Positions 53,901 to 63,703 are shown, counted from the stretch's first letter. The stretch is 64,000 nucleotides of DNA from Sphingobacterium sp. CZ-2 (GCF_004526235.1 NZ_CP038159.1:1984001-2048000); one strand, 5' to 3'. The notes: a model not told the origin generated them from the sequence alone. Numbers and translations are program-made.

Positions 53901-54740
53901 ATGGAATTTGATTTTAAAGAAGTTTCAGGCAATTCACTGGGAGAATTATTTTCAGTGAATACCTGGAATTGTGCGATTTTAAAAGTCGTGATGATTTTTG
54001 AGCACGGAGGGAAAATAGATATTCATGGAGAAGAGATTGAGTTTAAGCCCTACAGTTTGGTATTTATACCCAAAGATATACAGCTAAGGGCGGTAGCGGG
54101 AGAACCCAGGCCGTTTTTTCTCCTTTATTTTTCAGAATCTTTTTTTGACCGAATGGTCATGGATTTTCAACCCCTACAACAATCACATATTTTCAGCGGT
54201 GAAAATCTTTTTTACCGGACGGTCATCATTCCGGAAAAATATAGTGGCTATAATGAATTCATGGCTTTCCATATGGAACTGGCGAAACAACACAGCAATG
54301 AACTTATTTATAAGGAATTTGGCTTGACCCTGATCAAGCAGGTCCTGTTGACCGGAAATATTTATTTGGACGATTTTGTAGTGGTGGAAAGGAAAGGTCG
54401 GAGGGAAGAGATCGAATTGTCGAATAAGTTCCGTTGCCTGATCAGTAAGCACGTGCATCAGGAGAAAAAAATACCTTTCTATACAGAACAGTTGGGTGTA
54501 AGCCAAAGAAAGCTGACTTCTGTAACCAAGAAAGTGTTCGGCAAGACTCCGAAAGAACTCATCAGCATCGGTATGCTGAAAATAAGTAAACACCTTTTAG
54601 TCAATAGTACCAAAAGTATAAAAGAAATCGCTAGAGAGCTTCAATATGAAGATGAGAACAATTTCAGTGCTTGTTTTTCAAAACTCTGCGGCGAGAGCCC
54701 AAAAACATACCGAAAAAGGTGGTCAAAAGAAGTCCAGTAA
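53901..54740 (+). CDS. AraC-family transcriptional regulator
   Basis: A 279-residue regulator: an N-terminal cupin-like sensing domain (about 1-150, IFEHGGKIDIHGEEIEFKPY) and a C-terminal two-helix-turn-helix AraC domain (about 190-275, IPFYTEQLGVSQRKLTSVTK; SIKEIARELQYEDENNFSAC; GESPKTYRKRW). It sits alone between the IS1182 remnant and ffh, so neither its target nor its inducer is evident. The upstream 100 bp are AT-rich without a clear promoter. Confidence 0.92.
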   Translation: MEFDFKEVSGNSLGELFSVNTWNCAILKVVMIFEHGGKIDIHGEEIEFKPYSLVFIPKDIQLRAVAGEPRPFFLLYFSESFFDRMVMDFQPLQQSHIFSGENLFYRTVIIPEKYSGYNEFMAFHMELAKQHSNELIYKEFGLTLIKQVLLTGNIYLDDFVVVERKGRREEIELSNKFRCLISKHVHQEKKIPFYTEQLGVSQRKLTSVTKKVFGKTPKELISIGMLKISKHLLVNSTKSIKEIARELQYEDENNFSACFSKLCGESPKTYRKRWSKEVQ

Positions 54741-54773
54741 AAAGTAGATTTTCGCTAATTAACAAGTAATTAT

Positions 54774-54781
54774 TAACTTTG
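54774..54781 (+). promoter_or_regulatory. -7 box of ffh
   Basis: TAACTTTG matches TAnnTTTG, 32 bp before the ffh ATG. No well-placed TTG upstream. Confidence 0.45.
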
Positions 54782-54813
54782 TGGTTTAGCAAGAATTTTC
54801 AAGAGATTATAAG

Positions 54814-56157
54814 ATGTTTTCAAATCTACAGGATAAATTAGACAGAGCCTTTAAAGTATTAAAAGGGCAGGGGAATATTACGGAAATCAACGTCGCTGAG
54901 ACGATGAAGGAAATTCGCAAGGCATTGTTGGATGCCGATGTGAATTACAAAACAGCCAAGACCTTTACTGATGATGTAAAACAAAAAGCCTTAGGGCAGA
55001 ATGTACTGACCAGTATTTCGCCAGGTCAATTATTGACCAAGATCATGAACGACGAATTAACGGAGTTGATGGGTGGAACGGTTACTGAATTGGAAATTGG
55101 CAAAAACCCAACTGTAATTTTGATCGCTGGTTTGAACGGTGCCGGTAAAACGACCTTCTCGGGTAAGTTGGCCAATTTCTTGAAAGCATCTAAAGGTAAA
55201 AAACCATTATTGGTAGCAGGCGACGTTTACCGTCCGGCTGCGATTGACCAATTGGAAGTTTTGGGTTCGCAGGTAGGTGTTCCGGTTTATACCGATAGAA
55301 CGTCTACTGATCCTATTGCCATTGCCGTTGCGGGTGTGGAAGAAGCCAAAAGAAACGGAAACAATGTAGTCATTATCGATACAGCTGGTCGTTTGGCCAT
55401 CGATGAACCATTGATGCAGGAGATTACCGCGGTGAAAGAAGCGACCAAGCCTCAAGAGATCTTGTTCGTGGTGGATTCCATGACTGGACAGGATGCCGTG
55501 AATACCGCGAAAACCTTCAACGACCGTCTGGATTTTACCGGGGTCGTATTGACCAAATTAGATGGTGATACCCGTGGTGGTGCTGCTCTTTCCATTAAAT
55601 CGGTGGTAAACAAACCGATCAAGTTTATTGGTACCGGCGAGAAGATGGAGGCATTGGATGTCTTTCACCCTGATCGTATGGCATCCCGTATTTTGGGTAT
55701 GGGTGACGTGGTATCCTTGGTTGAGCGTGCGCAACAGCAATTTGACGAAAAACAAGCGGCGGAGCTACAGAAGAAAATCCGCAAAAATAAATTCGATTTC
55801 AACGATTTCAAATCCCAGATCCAACAGATCAAGAAAATGGGTAATATGAAGGATTTGATGGGTATGATTCCAGGAGTTGGAAAGGCCATCAAAGATGTGG
55901 AGATCGATGATAACGCGTTCAAGCCTATTGAAGCGATCATTGATTCCATGACCCCATTTGAGCGTGAGAACCCGGATGCGATCGATCAACGTCGTAGAAA
56001 TCGTATTGCAAAAGGTTCAGGTACCAATCTGGATGAAGTGAACAAGTTGATGAAGCAATTTTCGGATATGCGTAAGGTCATGAAGCAGATGTCCAATCCA
56101 GGAATGGCTGCGAAAATGATGCGTAATATGCCTAAAATGCCTGGTAAACCTTTTTAA
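54814..56157 (+). CDS. ffh: Signal recognition particle protein Ffh
   Basis: GTPase of the signal recognition particle; with 4.5S RNA it brings nascent membrane proteins to FtsY. The 447 residues have the N domain (MFSNLQDKLDRAFKVLKGQG), the G domain with LNGAGKTTFSGKLA, DTAGR and TKLDGDTRGGAAL, and a Met-rich M domain (MGNMKDLMGMIPGVGKAI through MRKVMKQMSNPGMAAKMMRN). Full length and intact. No 4.5S RNA gene was recognised in the window. Confidence 0.97.
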   Translation: MFSNLQDKLDRAFKVLKGQGNITEINVAETMKEIRKALLDADVNYKTAKTFTDDVKQKALGQNVLTSISPGQLLTKIMNDELTELMGGTVTELEIGKNPTVILIAGLNGAGKTTFSGKLANFLKASKGKKPLLVAGDVYRPAAIDQLEVLGSQVGVPVYTDRTSTDPIAIAVAGVEEAKRNGNNVVIIDTAGRLAIDEPLMQEITAVKEATKPQEILFVVDSMTGQDAVNTAKTFNDRLDFTGVVLTKLDGDTRGGAALSIKSVVNKPIKFIGTGEKMEALDVFHPDRMASRILGMGDVVSLVERAQQQFDEKQAAELQKKIRKNKFDFNDFKSQIQQIKKMGNMKDLMGMIPGVGKAIKDVEIDDNAFKPIEAIIDSMTPFERENPDAIDQRRRNRIAKGSGTNLDEVNKLMKQFSDMRKVMKQMSNPGMAAKMMRNMPKMPGKPF

Positions 56158-56186
56158 TAGTAGAAGGGAAGCATTGAATTAATTGT

Positions 56187-56194
56187 TAATTTTG
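56187..56194 (+). promoter_or_regulatory. -7 box of nuoA, probably leaderless
   Basis: TAATTTTG matches TAnnTTTG and ends 4 bp before the nuoA ATG at 56199, so the transcript probably begins at or very near the start codon. Confidence 0.5.
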
Positions 56195-56198
56195 TAAT

Positions 56199-56786
56199 AT
56201 GGACGAACCCAGTCAGATATCAGAATACGGTAAGATACTTTTAATGGCTATCATTGGTATCTTATTGGTTGCTGGGACCATGTTATTAGCTAAATTCCTT
56301 TCTCCAAAAAATCCGAATCCCATCAAATTGAGCACCTATGAGTGCGGTGAAGAATCCAAGGGGACTTCCTGGGTACAATTTAATCCCAGGTTTTATGTCA
56401 TTGCCTTGGTTTTTTTATTATTTGATGTGGAGCTGTTGTTTATATTTCCTTGGGCAACCGTTTTCGGGAATGCAGATTTTATTGCTGCTGATTCCCGTTG
56501 GGGTTGGTTCACCTTGATTGAAATGGGGATCTTCCTAGGTATCCTGGTTGTAGGCTTGATCTATGTTTGGAAAAGTGGGGATATCAGTTGGATAAAACCC
56601 ACCAATCAGAAACCTACGGTTTCGGTCGGTATTCCACCTTCAGCCTATGATCAATTGAATGCAACAACCTATGCTGTCCGAGATTTTAAAGAGAAGGAAA
56701 TAGAAGAGGTACTTGCCGAAAAGGCAGCTGCTCCGGTAAAATTGGGATTTAAGCCGAAATTTAAGAAACCAAATTCCGAATCATGA
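56199..56786 (+). CDS. nuoA: NADH-quinone oxidoreductase subunit A
   Basis: Membrane subunit of respiratory complex I. Three transmembrane helices are visible ([60 protein letters not shown]), with the conserved [21 protein letters not shown] loop and FDVE. At 195 residues it is longer than the usual 120-150, because of a charged C-terminal tail of about 60 residues. It overlaps nuoB by 4 bp. Confidence 0.95.
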   Translation: MDEPSQISEYGKILLMAIIGILLVAGTMLLAKFLSPKNPNPIKLSTYECGEESKGTSWVQFNPRFYVIALVFLLFDVELLFIFPWATVFGNADFIAADSRWGWFTLIEMGIFLGILVVGLIYVWKSGDISWIKPTNQKPTVSVGIPPSAYDQLNATTYAVRDFKEKEIEEVLAEKAAAPVKLGFKPKFKKPNSES

Positions 56787-57295
56787 GCCTAGATCAACGT
56801 TTTCAGCAAAATAATGGGGTGATCATCGCCAAGATGGACGATCTGCTGAATTGGGCAAGGTTGTCATCGATGTGGCCAATTAGTTTTGGTATTGCCTGCT
56901 GTGCAATCGAGATGATGGGCGCCATGGCTGCCACTTACGATCTGGATCGATTAGGGGTATTCCCGAGGCCTTCCCCTAGGCAGTCGGATGTGATGATCAT
57001 TGCTGGAACGGTGACTTTTAAGATGGCCGACCGGATCAAGAAATTATACGAACAGATGCCCGATCCGAAATATGTGATTTCGATGGGTTCCTGTTCCAAC
57101 TGTGGTGGTCCTTATTGGCAACACGGTTATCATGTGGTAAAAGGAGTGGATAAGATCATTCCGGTGGATGTGTATGTGCAGGGATGTCCTCCTAGGCCAG
57201 AAGCATTGATCGGAGCGTTCCTGGAATTACAGAAAATAATAGAAAAACAGTCTTTACTGCAGGGGGATATATTTCCCACAACAGTAGAGCAATAG
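56783..57295 (+). CDS. nuoB: NADH-quinone oxidoreductase subunit B
   Basis: Carries the N2 iron-sulfur cluster that passes electrons to quinone. The 170 residues have the four ligands: C39 and C40 ([10 protein letters not shown]), C104 ([11 protein letters not shown]) and C135 ([11 protein letters not shown]). Spacing agrees with E. coli NuoB. Only nuoA and nuoB are here; purK starts 8 bp later, so the remaining complex I genes must be elsewhere. Confidence 0.97.
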   Translation: MSLDQRFQQNNGVIIAKMDDLLNWARLSSMWPISFGIACCAIEMMGAMAATYDLDRLGVFPRPSPRQSDVMIIAGTVTFKMADRIKKLYEQMPDPKYVISMGSCSNCGGPYWQHGYHVVKGVDKIIPVDVYVQGCPPRPEALIGAFLELQKIIEKQSLLQGDIFPTTVEQ

Positions 57296-57303
57296 CATAC
57301 AAT

Positions 57304-58446
57304 ATGGCAAAAGATTTTTATGGTGACCTTCGATTAGGGATCCTAGGCGGTGGTCAATTGGGCAGGATGTTGATCCAAGAAGCTATCAATTATAATGTGA
57401 ATATCCATGTGTTGGATCCTGATCCGAATGCGCCCTGCAAGAAACTATGTAATCAGTTTGAAGTAGGGTCACTATCGGATTATGATACCGTTTATAATTT
57501 CGGTAAGGATCTGGATATGATCACGATTGAAATTGAGAAGGTAAATGTGGATGCACTGGAGGCTTTGGAGGAAGAGGGTGTTATTGTGTACCCACAATCC
57601 CGCGTGATTCGGTTGATTCAGGATAAAGGGTTGCAAAAGCAATTCTTTAAACAGAATGATATTCCAACTTCAGCTTTTCAGTTTGTTTCCAACAGGGAAG
57701 GGCTAGGTAATTGCCATATTCAACTGCCCTATATCCAAAAAATGAGAAAAGATGGATACGATGGTAAAGGGGTTAAAAAAATAGCAACGGAGGCTGATTT
57801 TGAGCATGCTTTTGATGAACCGAGCATCGTAGAGGAACTGGTGAATTTTGAGAAAGAGATAGCGGTTATTGTAGCCAGAAACGATCGTGGGGAAATGAGT
57901 ACTTTTCCGATGGTGGAAATGGAATTCAATCCGCAGGCAAATCTGGTGGAGTTCTTGATTGCACCGTCTACCTATTCCTTCGATATCCAATCAAAAGCAG
58001 AAAGTATTGCCAAGAAGATTGCAAATGATCTTCAGATCGTGGGTTTGTTGGCCGTAGAGATGTTCCTAACAGCAGATGGGGATATTTTGGTGAATGAATT
58101 GGCTCCAAGGCCGCATAACAGTGGTCATCAGACCATTGAAGGCAATTATACTTCGCAATTCGGGCAGCATCTACGTGCGATTTTCAATCTTCCATTAGGA
58201 AATACGGAATCACGTAGCAATGCGATCATGATCAATCTGTTGGGTGAGGATGGGTATGAAGGACTGGCGAGATACGAGGGTCTGGAAGAGGCATTGGCCA
58301 TGGATGGTGTATATGTGCATTTGTATGGTAAGAAATATACCAAACCATTCCGTAAAATGGGTCATGTTACGATCGTGAATCCAGATCGATCCTTAGCGAT
58401 TGAGAATGCTCGAAAAATACAATCTTTAATTAAAGTTATAGCATAA
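57304..58446 (+). CDS. purK: N5-carboxyaminoimidazole ribonucleotide synthase
   Basis: ATP-grasp enzyme that carboxylates aminoimidazole ribonucleotide at N5 in purine synthesis. The 380 residues contain LGILGGGQLGRMLIQEA, an ATP-grasp core (PYIQKMRKDGYDGKGVKKI, SIVEELVNFEKEIAVIVARN) and the LVNELAPRPHNSGHQTIEG signature. It starts 8 bp after nuoB, suggesting a shared transcript, and is followed by purE 16 bp on. Confidence 0.96.
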   Translation: MAKDFYGDLRLGILGGGQLGRMLIQEAINYNVNIHVLDPDPNAPCKKLCNQFEVGSLSDYDTVYNFGKDLDMITIEIEKVNVDALEALEEEGVIVYPQSRVIRLIQDKGLQKQFFKQNDIPTSAFQFVSNREGLGNCHIQLPYIQKMRKDGYDGKGVKKIATEADFEHAFDEPSIVEELVNFEKEIAVIVARNDRGEMSTFPMVEMEFNPQANLVEFLIAPSTYSFDIQSKAESIAKKIANDLQIVGLLAVEMFLTADGDILVNELAPRPHNSGHQTIEGNYTSQFGQHLRAIFNLPLGNTESRSNAIMINLLGEDGYEGLARYEGLEEALAMDGVYVHLYGKKYTKPFRKMGHVTIVNPDRSLAIENARKIQSLIKVIA

Positions 58447-58462
58447 AACAGAATATAGTAAG

Positions 58463-58963
58463 ATGGAAAATCCAAAAGTAAGTGTCATCATGGGAAGTAA
58501 ATCGGATCTTCCGGTTATGCAGGATGCTATTGAAGTTTTAAAATATTTAGGTGTTGAATGTGAAGTGACCATCGTTTCGGCACACCGTACGCCAAAGCGT
58601 ATGTTCGATTTTGCAGAACAGGCTGCTGGGAGAGGGATTAAAGTGATTATTGCTGGAGCTGGGGGTGCTGCGCACCTGCCAGGGATGGTGGCTTCGATTA
58701 CGACCTTGCCGGTGATAGGTGTTCCTGTGAAGTCGTCTAATTCTATTGATGGATGGGATTCGGTGTTGTCTATTCTGCAGATGCCTAATGGGATTCCGGT
58801 GGCTACGGTAGCTTTAAATGCAGCAAAGAATGCTGGAATTTTGGCCGCGCAGATATTGGCTACGGCAGATGATAAGTTGGTCGCTGCGGTGCAGGGGTTT
58901 AAAGATGAGTTGAGGGAGAAGGTGGAAGAGACCGCGGAAGAAGTGGAGAGATTAAGGTTTTAG
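58463..58963 (+). CDS. purE: N5-carboxyaminoimidazole ribonucleotide mutase
   Basis: Moves the carboxyl group from N5 to C4, completing the PurK/PurE two-step carboxylation. The 166 residues show VIMGSKSDLPVMQDA, the catalytic His in VSAHRTPKRM and AGAGGAAHLPGMVAS. Class I PurE, consistent with the adjacent purK. Followed by a composite extragenic repeat. Confidence 0.97.
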   Translation: MENPKVSVIMGSKSDLPVMQDAIEVLKYLGVECEVTIVSAHRTPKRMFDFAEQAAGRGIKVIIAGAGGAAHLPGMVASITTLPVIGVPVKSSNSIDGWDSVLSILQMPNGIPVATVALNAAKNAGILAAQILATADDKLVAAVQGFKDELREKVEETAEEVERLRF

Positions 58964-58978
58964 GTGCTGGGGGGGTTG

Positions 58979-59235
58979 CGTCATTGCGAATCTCTGCGTC
59001 ATTGCGAGGAGTTACGACGAAGCAATCTTTGGACTTTGTCCTCCTGAGAGTAGTCTTTGTCTTCCTGATTGTAGTTTTTGTCATCCTGAGCGAAGTCGAA
59101 GGATCTGTACGTATACAACCGAACAGATGCTTCGACTTCGCTCAGCATGACATGCGGGAAGATTGCTTTGTTCCTTGCAATGACGGGCTCCTCGCAATGA
59201 CGGGTGTAAAGATTGCTTCGTTCCTCGCAATGACG
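58979..59235. repeat. Nested extragenic palindromic composite
   Basis: Outer palindrome: TCATTGCGAGGAGTTACGAC (58999) with the inverse CGTTCCTCGCAATGACG ending at 59234, including AAGCAATCTT/AAGATTGCTT. Inner palindrome: GTCATCCTGAGCGAAGTCGA (59080) with TCGACTTCGCTCAGCATGAC ending near 59151, its centre GTACGTATAC self-complementary. Extra half units lie between. It separates the convergent purE and the isomerase-like gene; nothing else is in this gap. Confidence 0.88.
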
Positions 59236-59260
59236 AAAGGAATGCAATTCCGCCTAATCC

Positions 59261-60256
59261 TTATTTAAAATTCTTCTGCATATAATCAAAGCTTTTCTTA
59301 ATACTCGCATATTTATCCGCAGAATAAATCTCATCCTGCTCCACATACGCATATTTCAATCCACTTTCATTCGCAAAAGTAGCCATATTAATATAATTAA
59401 TACTTCCGGTACCTACCTCCGTATACTTAGTCGTTCGAGTTATCTCATCCAAATTGATCGTATCCCTTTTTCCAGTCTTCGGATCCAACTTATTCTGATC
59501 CAAAGGAACAGAATTCGCTCTATCCATATCCTTGATATGCCACTGACTGAACCTACCTGGATATTTATCAAAATACGTCTGCGGGCTTTCTCCCGCCTTA
59601 TTGATCCAAAACAAATCCAGCTCAAAACTCACCAGATCAGGTTCTGTAAATGCCAATAGAATATCCAATCCCTTCGTTCCATTTCCAAATTCCTTAAATT
59701 CCCAGAAATGGTTATGGTATCCCATTTTAATCCCAGCCTTCTTCGACATTTCCCCAGCCTTGTTCAATTGTTCCGCCATATATTGATAACTGGCCACATC
59801 CAATTGGTTCAACTTATGCATAGGAGGAACGGGAACTACAATGAATTCCTGGCCTAGATTATGGGCAACTTCAATATATTTCTCCAAGTTTTCCTTATCC
59901 GTAATATCCTTGTCCAAATATTTCTGAAGATCATAATGACCGGAATGTGTCTTCAAGTCATTATCGTTCAGGAATTTTTTGAGCTGATCCGTACTGATGC
60001 CCCAGTGGTTCCCATTACTTGGATCTGCCCCAAAAGTTTCTACATGTTTATACCCGATCTTGGCGATATTTTTCAACGTTTCTTCGGGGTTCTGTGCGAG
60101 CAGATCCCTAACAGTGAACAATTGTAATCCGATATTGTGGAGTGGCGAATCAGAGCCTGGTTTTGCGTTATCACAGGATAAAAATTGGGGTGCAATTAAT
60201 CCACCTGCGATACCTAAGCCTGCTAGCCTAAGGAAGTTTCTTCTTGATTGTAACAT
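59261..60256 (-). CDS. TAT-exported sugar phosphate isomerase/epimerase-like TIM barrel
   Basis: A 331-residue protein of the AP-endonuclease-2-like (xylose isomerase-like) barrel family. It has a twin-arginine signal (QSRRNFLRLAGLGIAGG) with a possible lipobox (FLSC), so it is folded before export and perhaps lipid-anchored. Barrel features: IGLQLFTVRDLL, IGYKHVETFG, MGYHNHFWEFKEF (metal His), SFELDLFWINKAG and QWHIKDMDR. Substrate unknown, likely a sugar derivative. Single gene. Confidence 0.9.
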   Translation of the reverse strand: MLQSRRNFLRLAGLGIAGGLIAPQFLSCDNAKPGSDSPLHNIGLQLFTVRDLLAQNPEETLKNIAKIGYKHVETFGADPSNGNHWGISTDQLKKFLNDNDLKTHSGHYDLQKYLDKDITDKENLEKYIEVAHNLGQEFIVVPVPPMHKLNQLDVASYQYMAEQLNKAGEMSKKAGIKMGYHNHFWEFKEFGNGTKGLDILLAFTEPDLVSFELDLFWINKAGESPQTYFDKYPGRFSQWHIKDMDRANSVPLDQNKLDPKTGKRDTINLDEITRTTKYTEVGTGSINYINMATFANESGLKYAYVEQDEIYSADKYASIKKSFDYMQKNFK

Positions 60257-60310
60257 AGTGTTTTTAATCTGTTAATTGAATATAGCCAAAATATTTAGAA
60301 ATAGTAACGA

Positions 60311-60338
60311 AAAAAAAAGGATTCTAAGTATAGAATCC
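60311..60338 (-). terminator. Terminator of the pyrH-frr operon
   Basis: GGATTCTA / TAGAATCC stem (60319-60338, AGTA loop), flanked on the minus-strand downstream side by an eight-T tract (A tract 60311-60318). Confidence 0.88.
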
Positions 60339-60367
60339 TTTCATATGTGTTCGAAATTTGATCTGAC

Positions 60368-60931
60368 TTATACCGTCATGATATCTTTTTCTTTCAATTC
60401 AGCTAATTGATCAACTTTAGCGATATATGCATCCGTTAATTTTTGAACTTCAGCTTCACCAGTTTTGATCTCATCTTCCGATGCACCATCGTTCTTCAAT
60501 TTCTTGATTGCTTCGTTCGCATCCTTACGGATATTACGGATAGAAACACGACCTTTTTCTGTTTCTTCTTTTGCTTTTTTCACTAGATCGCGACGGCGTT
60601 CCTCAGTCAAAGGAGGTACAGCCAATCGGATGATTGAACCATCGTTCTGTGGGTTCAAACCAATATTAGAATCCATGATTGCTTTTTCGATCACAGATAA
60701 CATGGGTTTTTCCCAAGGTTGGATCACGATTGTTCTTGCATCAGGTGTATTTACATTGGCTACCTGCGCCAAAGGCGTAGAAGTACCATAGTAATCCACA
60801 TAAATTCCATCAAGCATACCTGGGCTTGCTTTTCCCGCACGGATCTTCGTTAATTCAGTCTCCGTATGAGCAACAGCCTTTGTCATGCTTTCTTTGCATT
60901 CGTCCAGTTGAAGTGATATAAATTCGTTCAT
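60368..60931 (-). CDS. frr: Ribosome recycling factor
   Basis: Splits post-termination ribosomes with EF-G. The 187 residues have the typical three-helix bundle and hinge: LTKIRAGKASPGMLDGIYVD, the MLSVIEKAIMDSNIGLNPQNDG loop, and EERRRDLVKKAKEETEKGRV. Cotranscribed with pyrH (31-bp gap), a common pairing. Confidence 0.97.
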   Translation of the reverse strand: MNEFISLQLDECKESMTKAVAHTETELTKIRAGKASPGMLDGIYVDYYGTSTPLAQVANVNTPDARTIVIQPWEKPMLSVIEKAIMDSNIGLNPQNDGSIIRLAVPPLTEERRRDLVKKAKEETEKGRVSIRNIRKDANEAIKKLKNDGASEDEIKTGEAEVQKLTDAYIAKVDQLAELKEKDIMTV

Positions 60932-60962
60932 ATCTTGATTGTATATTATCGTTATTATTCAG

Positions 60963-61667
60963 TTAACTAACTACGGTTCCAACATGTTCGCCATTGGCCA
61001 ATTTCAATAGGTTTCCTGGTTTGTTCATGTCGAAAACAATGATAGGTAGGTTGTTTTCTTGGCATAGGGTAAATGCCGTCATATCCATTACGTTCAGCCC
61101 TTTTTCATATACATCCGTGAAAGAGATATGATCGAATTTCTTCGCATTAGGATCTTTTTCTGGATCGGCAGTATAGATACCATCTACACGTGTTCCTTTC
61201 AATACGGCATCGGCATTGATTTCGATAGCACGTAAAGAAGCAGCGGTATCCGTTGTGAAATAAGGGTTACCGGTTCCGGCACCAAAGATCACGATACGAC
61301 CTTTTTCCAAGTGGCGAACAGCGCGTCTGCGGATAAAAGGTTCGCAGATCTGTTCCATTTTGATGGCGGTCAATAAGCGGGTTTTCATACCTGCTTTTTC
61401 CAATGCGTCCTGTAAAGCCATGGAGTTGATCACGGTGGCCAACATACCCATATAATCCGCTTGTACACGGTCCATTCCAGCTTTTTCAGCACTCAATCCA
61501 CGGTAGATATTTCCACCGCCAATTACGATTGCGATTTCCATGCCTAAAGCATGAAGTTCCTGAATGTCGTTTGCGTATTGTTGAACACGATTAATGTCAA
61601 TTCCGTAGCTTTGTTCACCCATCAAAGCTTCACCACTGAGTTTAAGGAGGATACGTTTGTATTTCAT
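60963..61667 (-). CDS. pyrH: UMP kinase
   Basis: Phosphorylates UMP to UDP. The 234-residue amino-acid-kinase fold has [28 protein letters not shown], and [20 protein letters not shown]. The start [10 protein letters not shown] at 61667 is preferred; an in-frame ATG eight codons upstream gives an atypical N-terminus. Upstream of frr on the same transcript. Confidence 0.97.
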   Translation of the reverse strand: MKYKRILLKLSGEALMGEQSYGIDINRVQQYANDIQELHALGMEIAIVIGGGNIYRGLSAEKAGMDRVQADYMGMLATVINSMALQDALEKAGMKTRLLTAIKMEQICEPFIRRRAVRHLEKGRIVIFGAGTGNPYFTTDTAASLRAIEINADAVLKGTRVDGIYTADPEKDPNAKKFDHISFTDVYEKGLNVMDMTAFTLCQENNLPIIVFDMNKPGNLLKLANGEHVGTVVS

Positions 61668-61720
61668 ATTTGATTTTTGGAATATTTCCAAAAGCCAAAG
61701 ATATGACTTTTTGCTTTCGA

Positions 61721-62869
61721 TTAGTTAGATTTATTCTCTTTTTTTACCTTTTCGATCACCTCTTCATAAAATTTCTCATATCGTGGAACGATTTTGCTGA
61801 GTTCAAATTCCTTCGCTCGGGTCAATGCATTCTCCTTAAATTGGTTCAGCACCTCGCAATCTTTCAAGATATGGATGGCATTTTTTGCCATATCATCCAC
61901 ATCGCCCACATCGCTCAGGTATCCGCTGAATCCTTGCACGTTCAGTTCTGGAAGACCTCCTGTATTGGAGGAAATCACAGGCACTTTACAAGCCATGGCT
62001 TCAAGGGCAGCAAGACCGAAACTCTCTGATCCTGATGGCATAATGAACAGATCGGCAATGGAAAGGATCTCCTCGATGGCATCCTGCTTTCCTAAGAAAC
62101 GGATACAGTCGGTTATGCCCAATTCGCGAGCCTGCTCTTCGGCATTTCGACGCTCCGGACCATCCCCAACCATTAAGAGTTTACTTGGAACTTCCTGGAT
62201 GATTTTATGGAAGATCTTGACTACATCGTCTACCCGTTTTACCTTACGGAAGTTGGAGGTGTGAACAATGATCCGTTCATGGTTAGGCGCGATAGCCTTT
62301 TTGAAGTGCTCATGGTTTTTATTGTGGAATCTATGAAGATCAATAAAATTAGGGATGACTTCAATATGATTGCTGATATCGAAATAGCTTAGGGTCTGTT
62401 CTTTAAGGCTATCGGAAACTGTGGTAACCCCATCGGATTTGTTGATCGAGAAGGTGACTACCGGGCTAAAACTTTTGTCCTTACCCACTAGGGTAATGTC
62501 TGTTCCGTGTAAGGTGGTGACTACTGGGATGTTGATGCCGTAGGTTGCTAGGATCTGTTTGGCCAAAAAGGCTACAGAGGCATGTGGGATGGCATAGTGC
62601 ACATGTAAAAGGTCTAAATTTTCAAATCGGACCACATCCACCAGCTTACTGGCCAGTGCGGTTTCGTAAGGAGGGAAATCAAATAAAGGGTATTGGTTGA
62701 TCGCCACTTCATGGTAATATAAGTTTTCGGAGAAGAAATCCAATCGTGCAGGTTGGGAATAGGTGATGAAATGTACCTGATGTCCGTTGTTAGCCAATGC
62801 TTTACCGAGTTCAGTTGCCACTACACCGCTTCCCCCAAAGGTCGGATAGCATACGATTCCTATTTTCAT
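61721..62869 (-). CDS. bshA: N-acetyl-alpha-D-glucosaminyl L-malate synthase (bacillithiol synthesis)
   Basis: GT4-family glycosyltransferase that joins GlcNAc to malate, the first step to bacillithiol. The 382 residues start with [20 protein letters not shown] and include [38 protein letters not shown] and [20 protein letters not shown] with the catalytic Glu. These are diagnostic of BshA. bshB and bshC are not in the window. It lies 53 bp upstream of pyrH on the same strand. Confidence 0.93.
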   Translation of the reverse strand: MKIGIVCYPTFGGSGVVATELGKALANNGHQVHFITYSQPARLDFFSENLYYHEVAINQYPLFDFPPYETALASKLVDVVRFENLDLLHVHYAIPHASVAFLAKQILATYGINIPVVTTLHGTDITLVGKDKSFSPVVTFSINKSDGVTTVSDSLKEQTLSYFDISNHIEVIPNFIDLHRFHNKNHEHFKKAIAPNHERIIVHTSNFRKVKRVDDVVKIFHKIIQEVPSKLLMVGDGPERRNAEEQARELGITDCIRFLGKQDAIEEILSIADLFIMPSGSESFGLAALEAMACKVPVISSNTGGLPELNVQGFSGYLSDVGDVDDMAKNAIHILKDCEVLNQFKENALTRAKEFELSKIVPRYEKFYEEVIEKVKKENKSN

Positions 62870-62962
62870 ACGTTTATGTTTGTTGGTTTAAAGATAAGGA
62901 TGCTTTATTAATTGTAGTGCAAAATTTTTATCAGTTTAATATTTATGCTAATTTTATTACAA

Positions 62963-63373
62963 ATGAACTATAATCCAGAAGCGTTATTGAATGAATTGTC
63001 CTTTAGAACTTCCAGATCTGGTGGTAAAGGGGGGCAGAATGTGAACAAAGTTTCCTCCAAGGTTACTTTGATATGGAATGTTACGGAGTCTAAGGTTTTT
63101 GATGAGGAGAAGAAGGGAATTATTCTGGAGAAATTGGCGAATAGGATCAATAAGGATGGGGAGCTGTTGATGGATTCTTCGGAGGATAGGAGCCAGTTGA
63201 GGAATAAGGATATTGTGGTTGAAAGGTTTTTGAAGGTGATGGAAGAGGCGGTGAAGGTGGAGAAAAAAAGAATTAAGACCAAGATTCCGAAGAGTGTGGT
63301 GTTGGAAAGGTTGGATCGGAAAAAGAAGCAAGGTGCTAAGAAATCGGACCGGAACTGGCGGTATAATCCGTAG
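62963..63373 (+). CDS. arfB: Alternative ribosome rescue factor ArfB / peptidyl-tRNA hydrolase
   Basis: Releases peptides from stalled ribosomes. The 136 residues have the catalytic GGQ loop (SRSGGKGGQNVNKVSSKV) and a basic C-terminal tail (RLDRKKKQGAKKSDRNWRYN) that occupies the empty mRNA channel. Full release-factor domains are absent, matching ArfB/YaeJ. The Met at 62963 (MNYNPEALLNEL) fits the family better than the one at 62945. Confidence 0.93.
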   Translation: MNYNPEALLNELSFRTSRSGGKGGQNVNKVSSKVTLIWNVTESKVFDEEKKGIILEKLANRINKDGELLMDSSEDRSQLRNKDIVVERFLKVMEEAVKVEKKRIKTKIPKSVVLERLDRKKKQGAKKSDRNWRYNP

Positions 63374-63423
63374 GATTGTGGAGTAGGGATTGTGGGGTAG
63401 GGGGTGATTGGTGTAGGGGTGTC

Positions 63424-63614
63424 GTCATTGCGAGGAGGCACGACGAAGCAATCTTTGGACTTTTTTGTCATCCTGAGCGGTCCATGTCATCCTGAGCGGA
63501 GTCGAAGGATCTCTACGGGTACCAAATTTAGATGCTTCGACTACGCTCAGCATGACATGCGGAAAGATTGCTTCGTACCTCGCAATGACGTGGGAGTAAT
63601 TCTTCGCAATGACG
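63424..63614. repeat. Nested extragenic palindromic composite, second copy
   Basis: Same architecture as 58979-59235: outer GTCATTGCGAGGAGGCACGA with the inverse TACCTCGCAATGACG ending at 63590 plus one extra half unit to 63614; inner GTCATCCTGAGCGGAGTCGA (from 63486, with a truncated half unit at 63467) paired with TCGACTACGCTCAGCATGAC ending near 63557. The rest of 63374-63760 is AT-rich and contains only the operator sites below. Confidence 0.88.
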
Positions 63615-63667
63615 CTGAAAAAATAATCCTCTATAAATCAACTAATTAAACAAAATTTACAAATAAA

Positions 63668-63703
63668 AACTAAAAAATTAGTTGATAAACTAAAAACTTA
63701 GTT
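63668..63703. promoter_or_regulatory. Paired operator-like dyads upstream of the BlaI-type gene
   Basis: Two 16-bp dyads, AACTAAAAAATTAGTT (63668-63683) and AACTAAAAACTTAGTT (63688-63703), spaced 20 bp apart centre to centre, so on the same face of the helix. They likely bind the BlaI-type repressor encoded downstream (autoregulation). A 16-bp perfect palindrome CTATAATCGATTATAG follows at 63715-63730 near the promoter. Confidence 0.65.
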
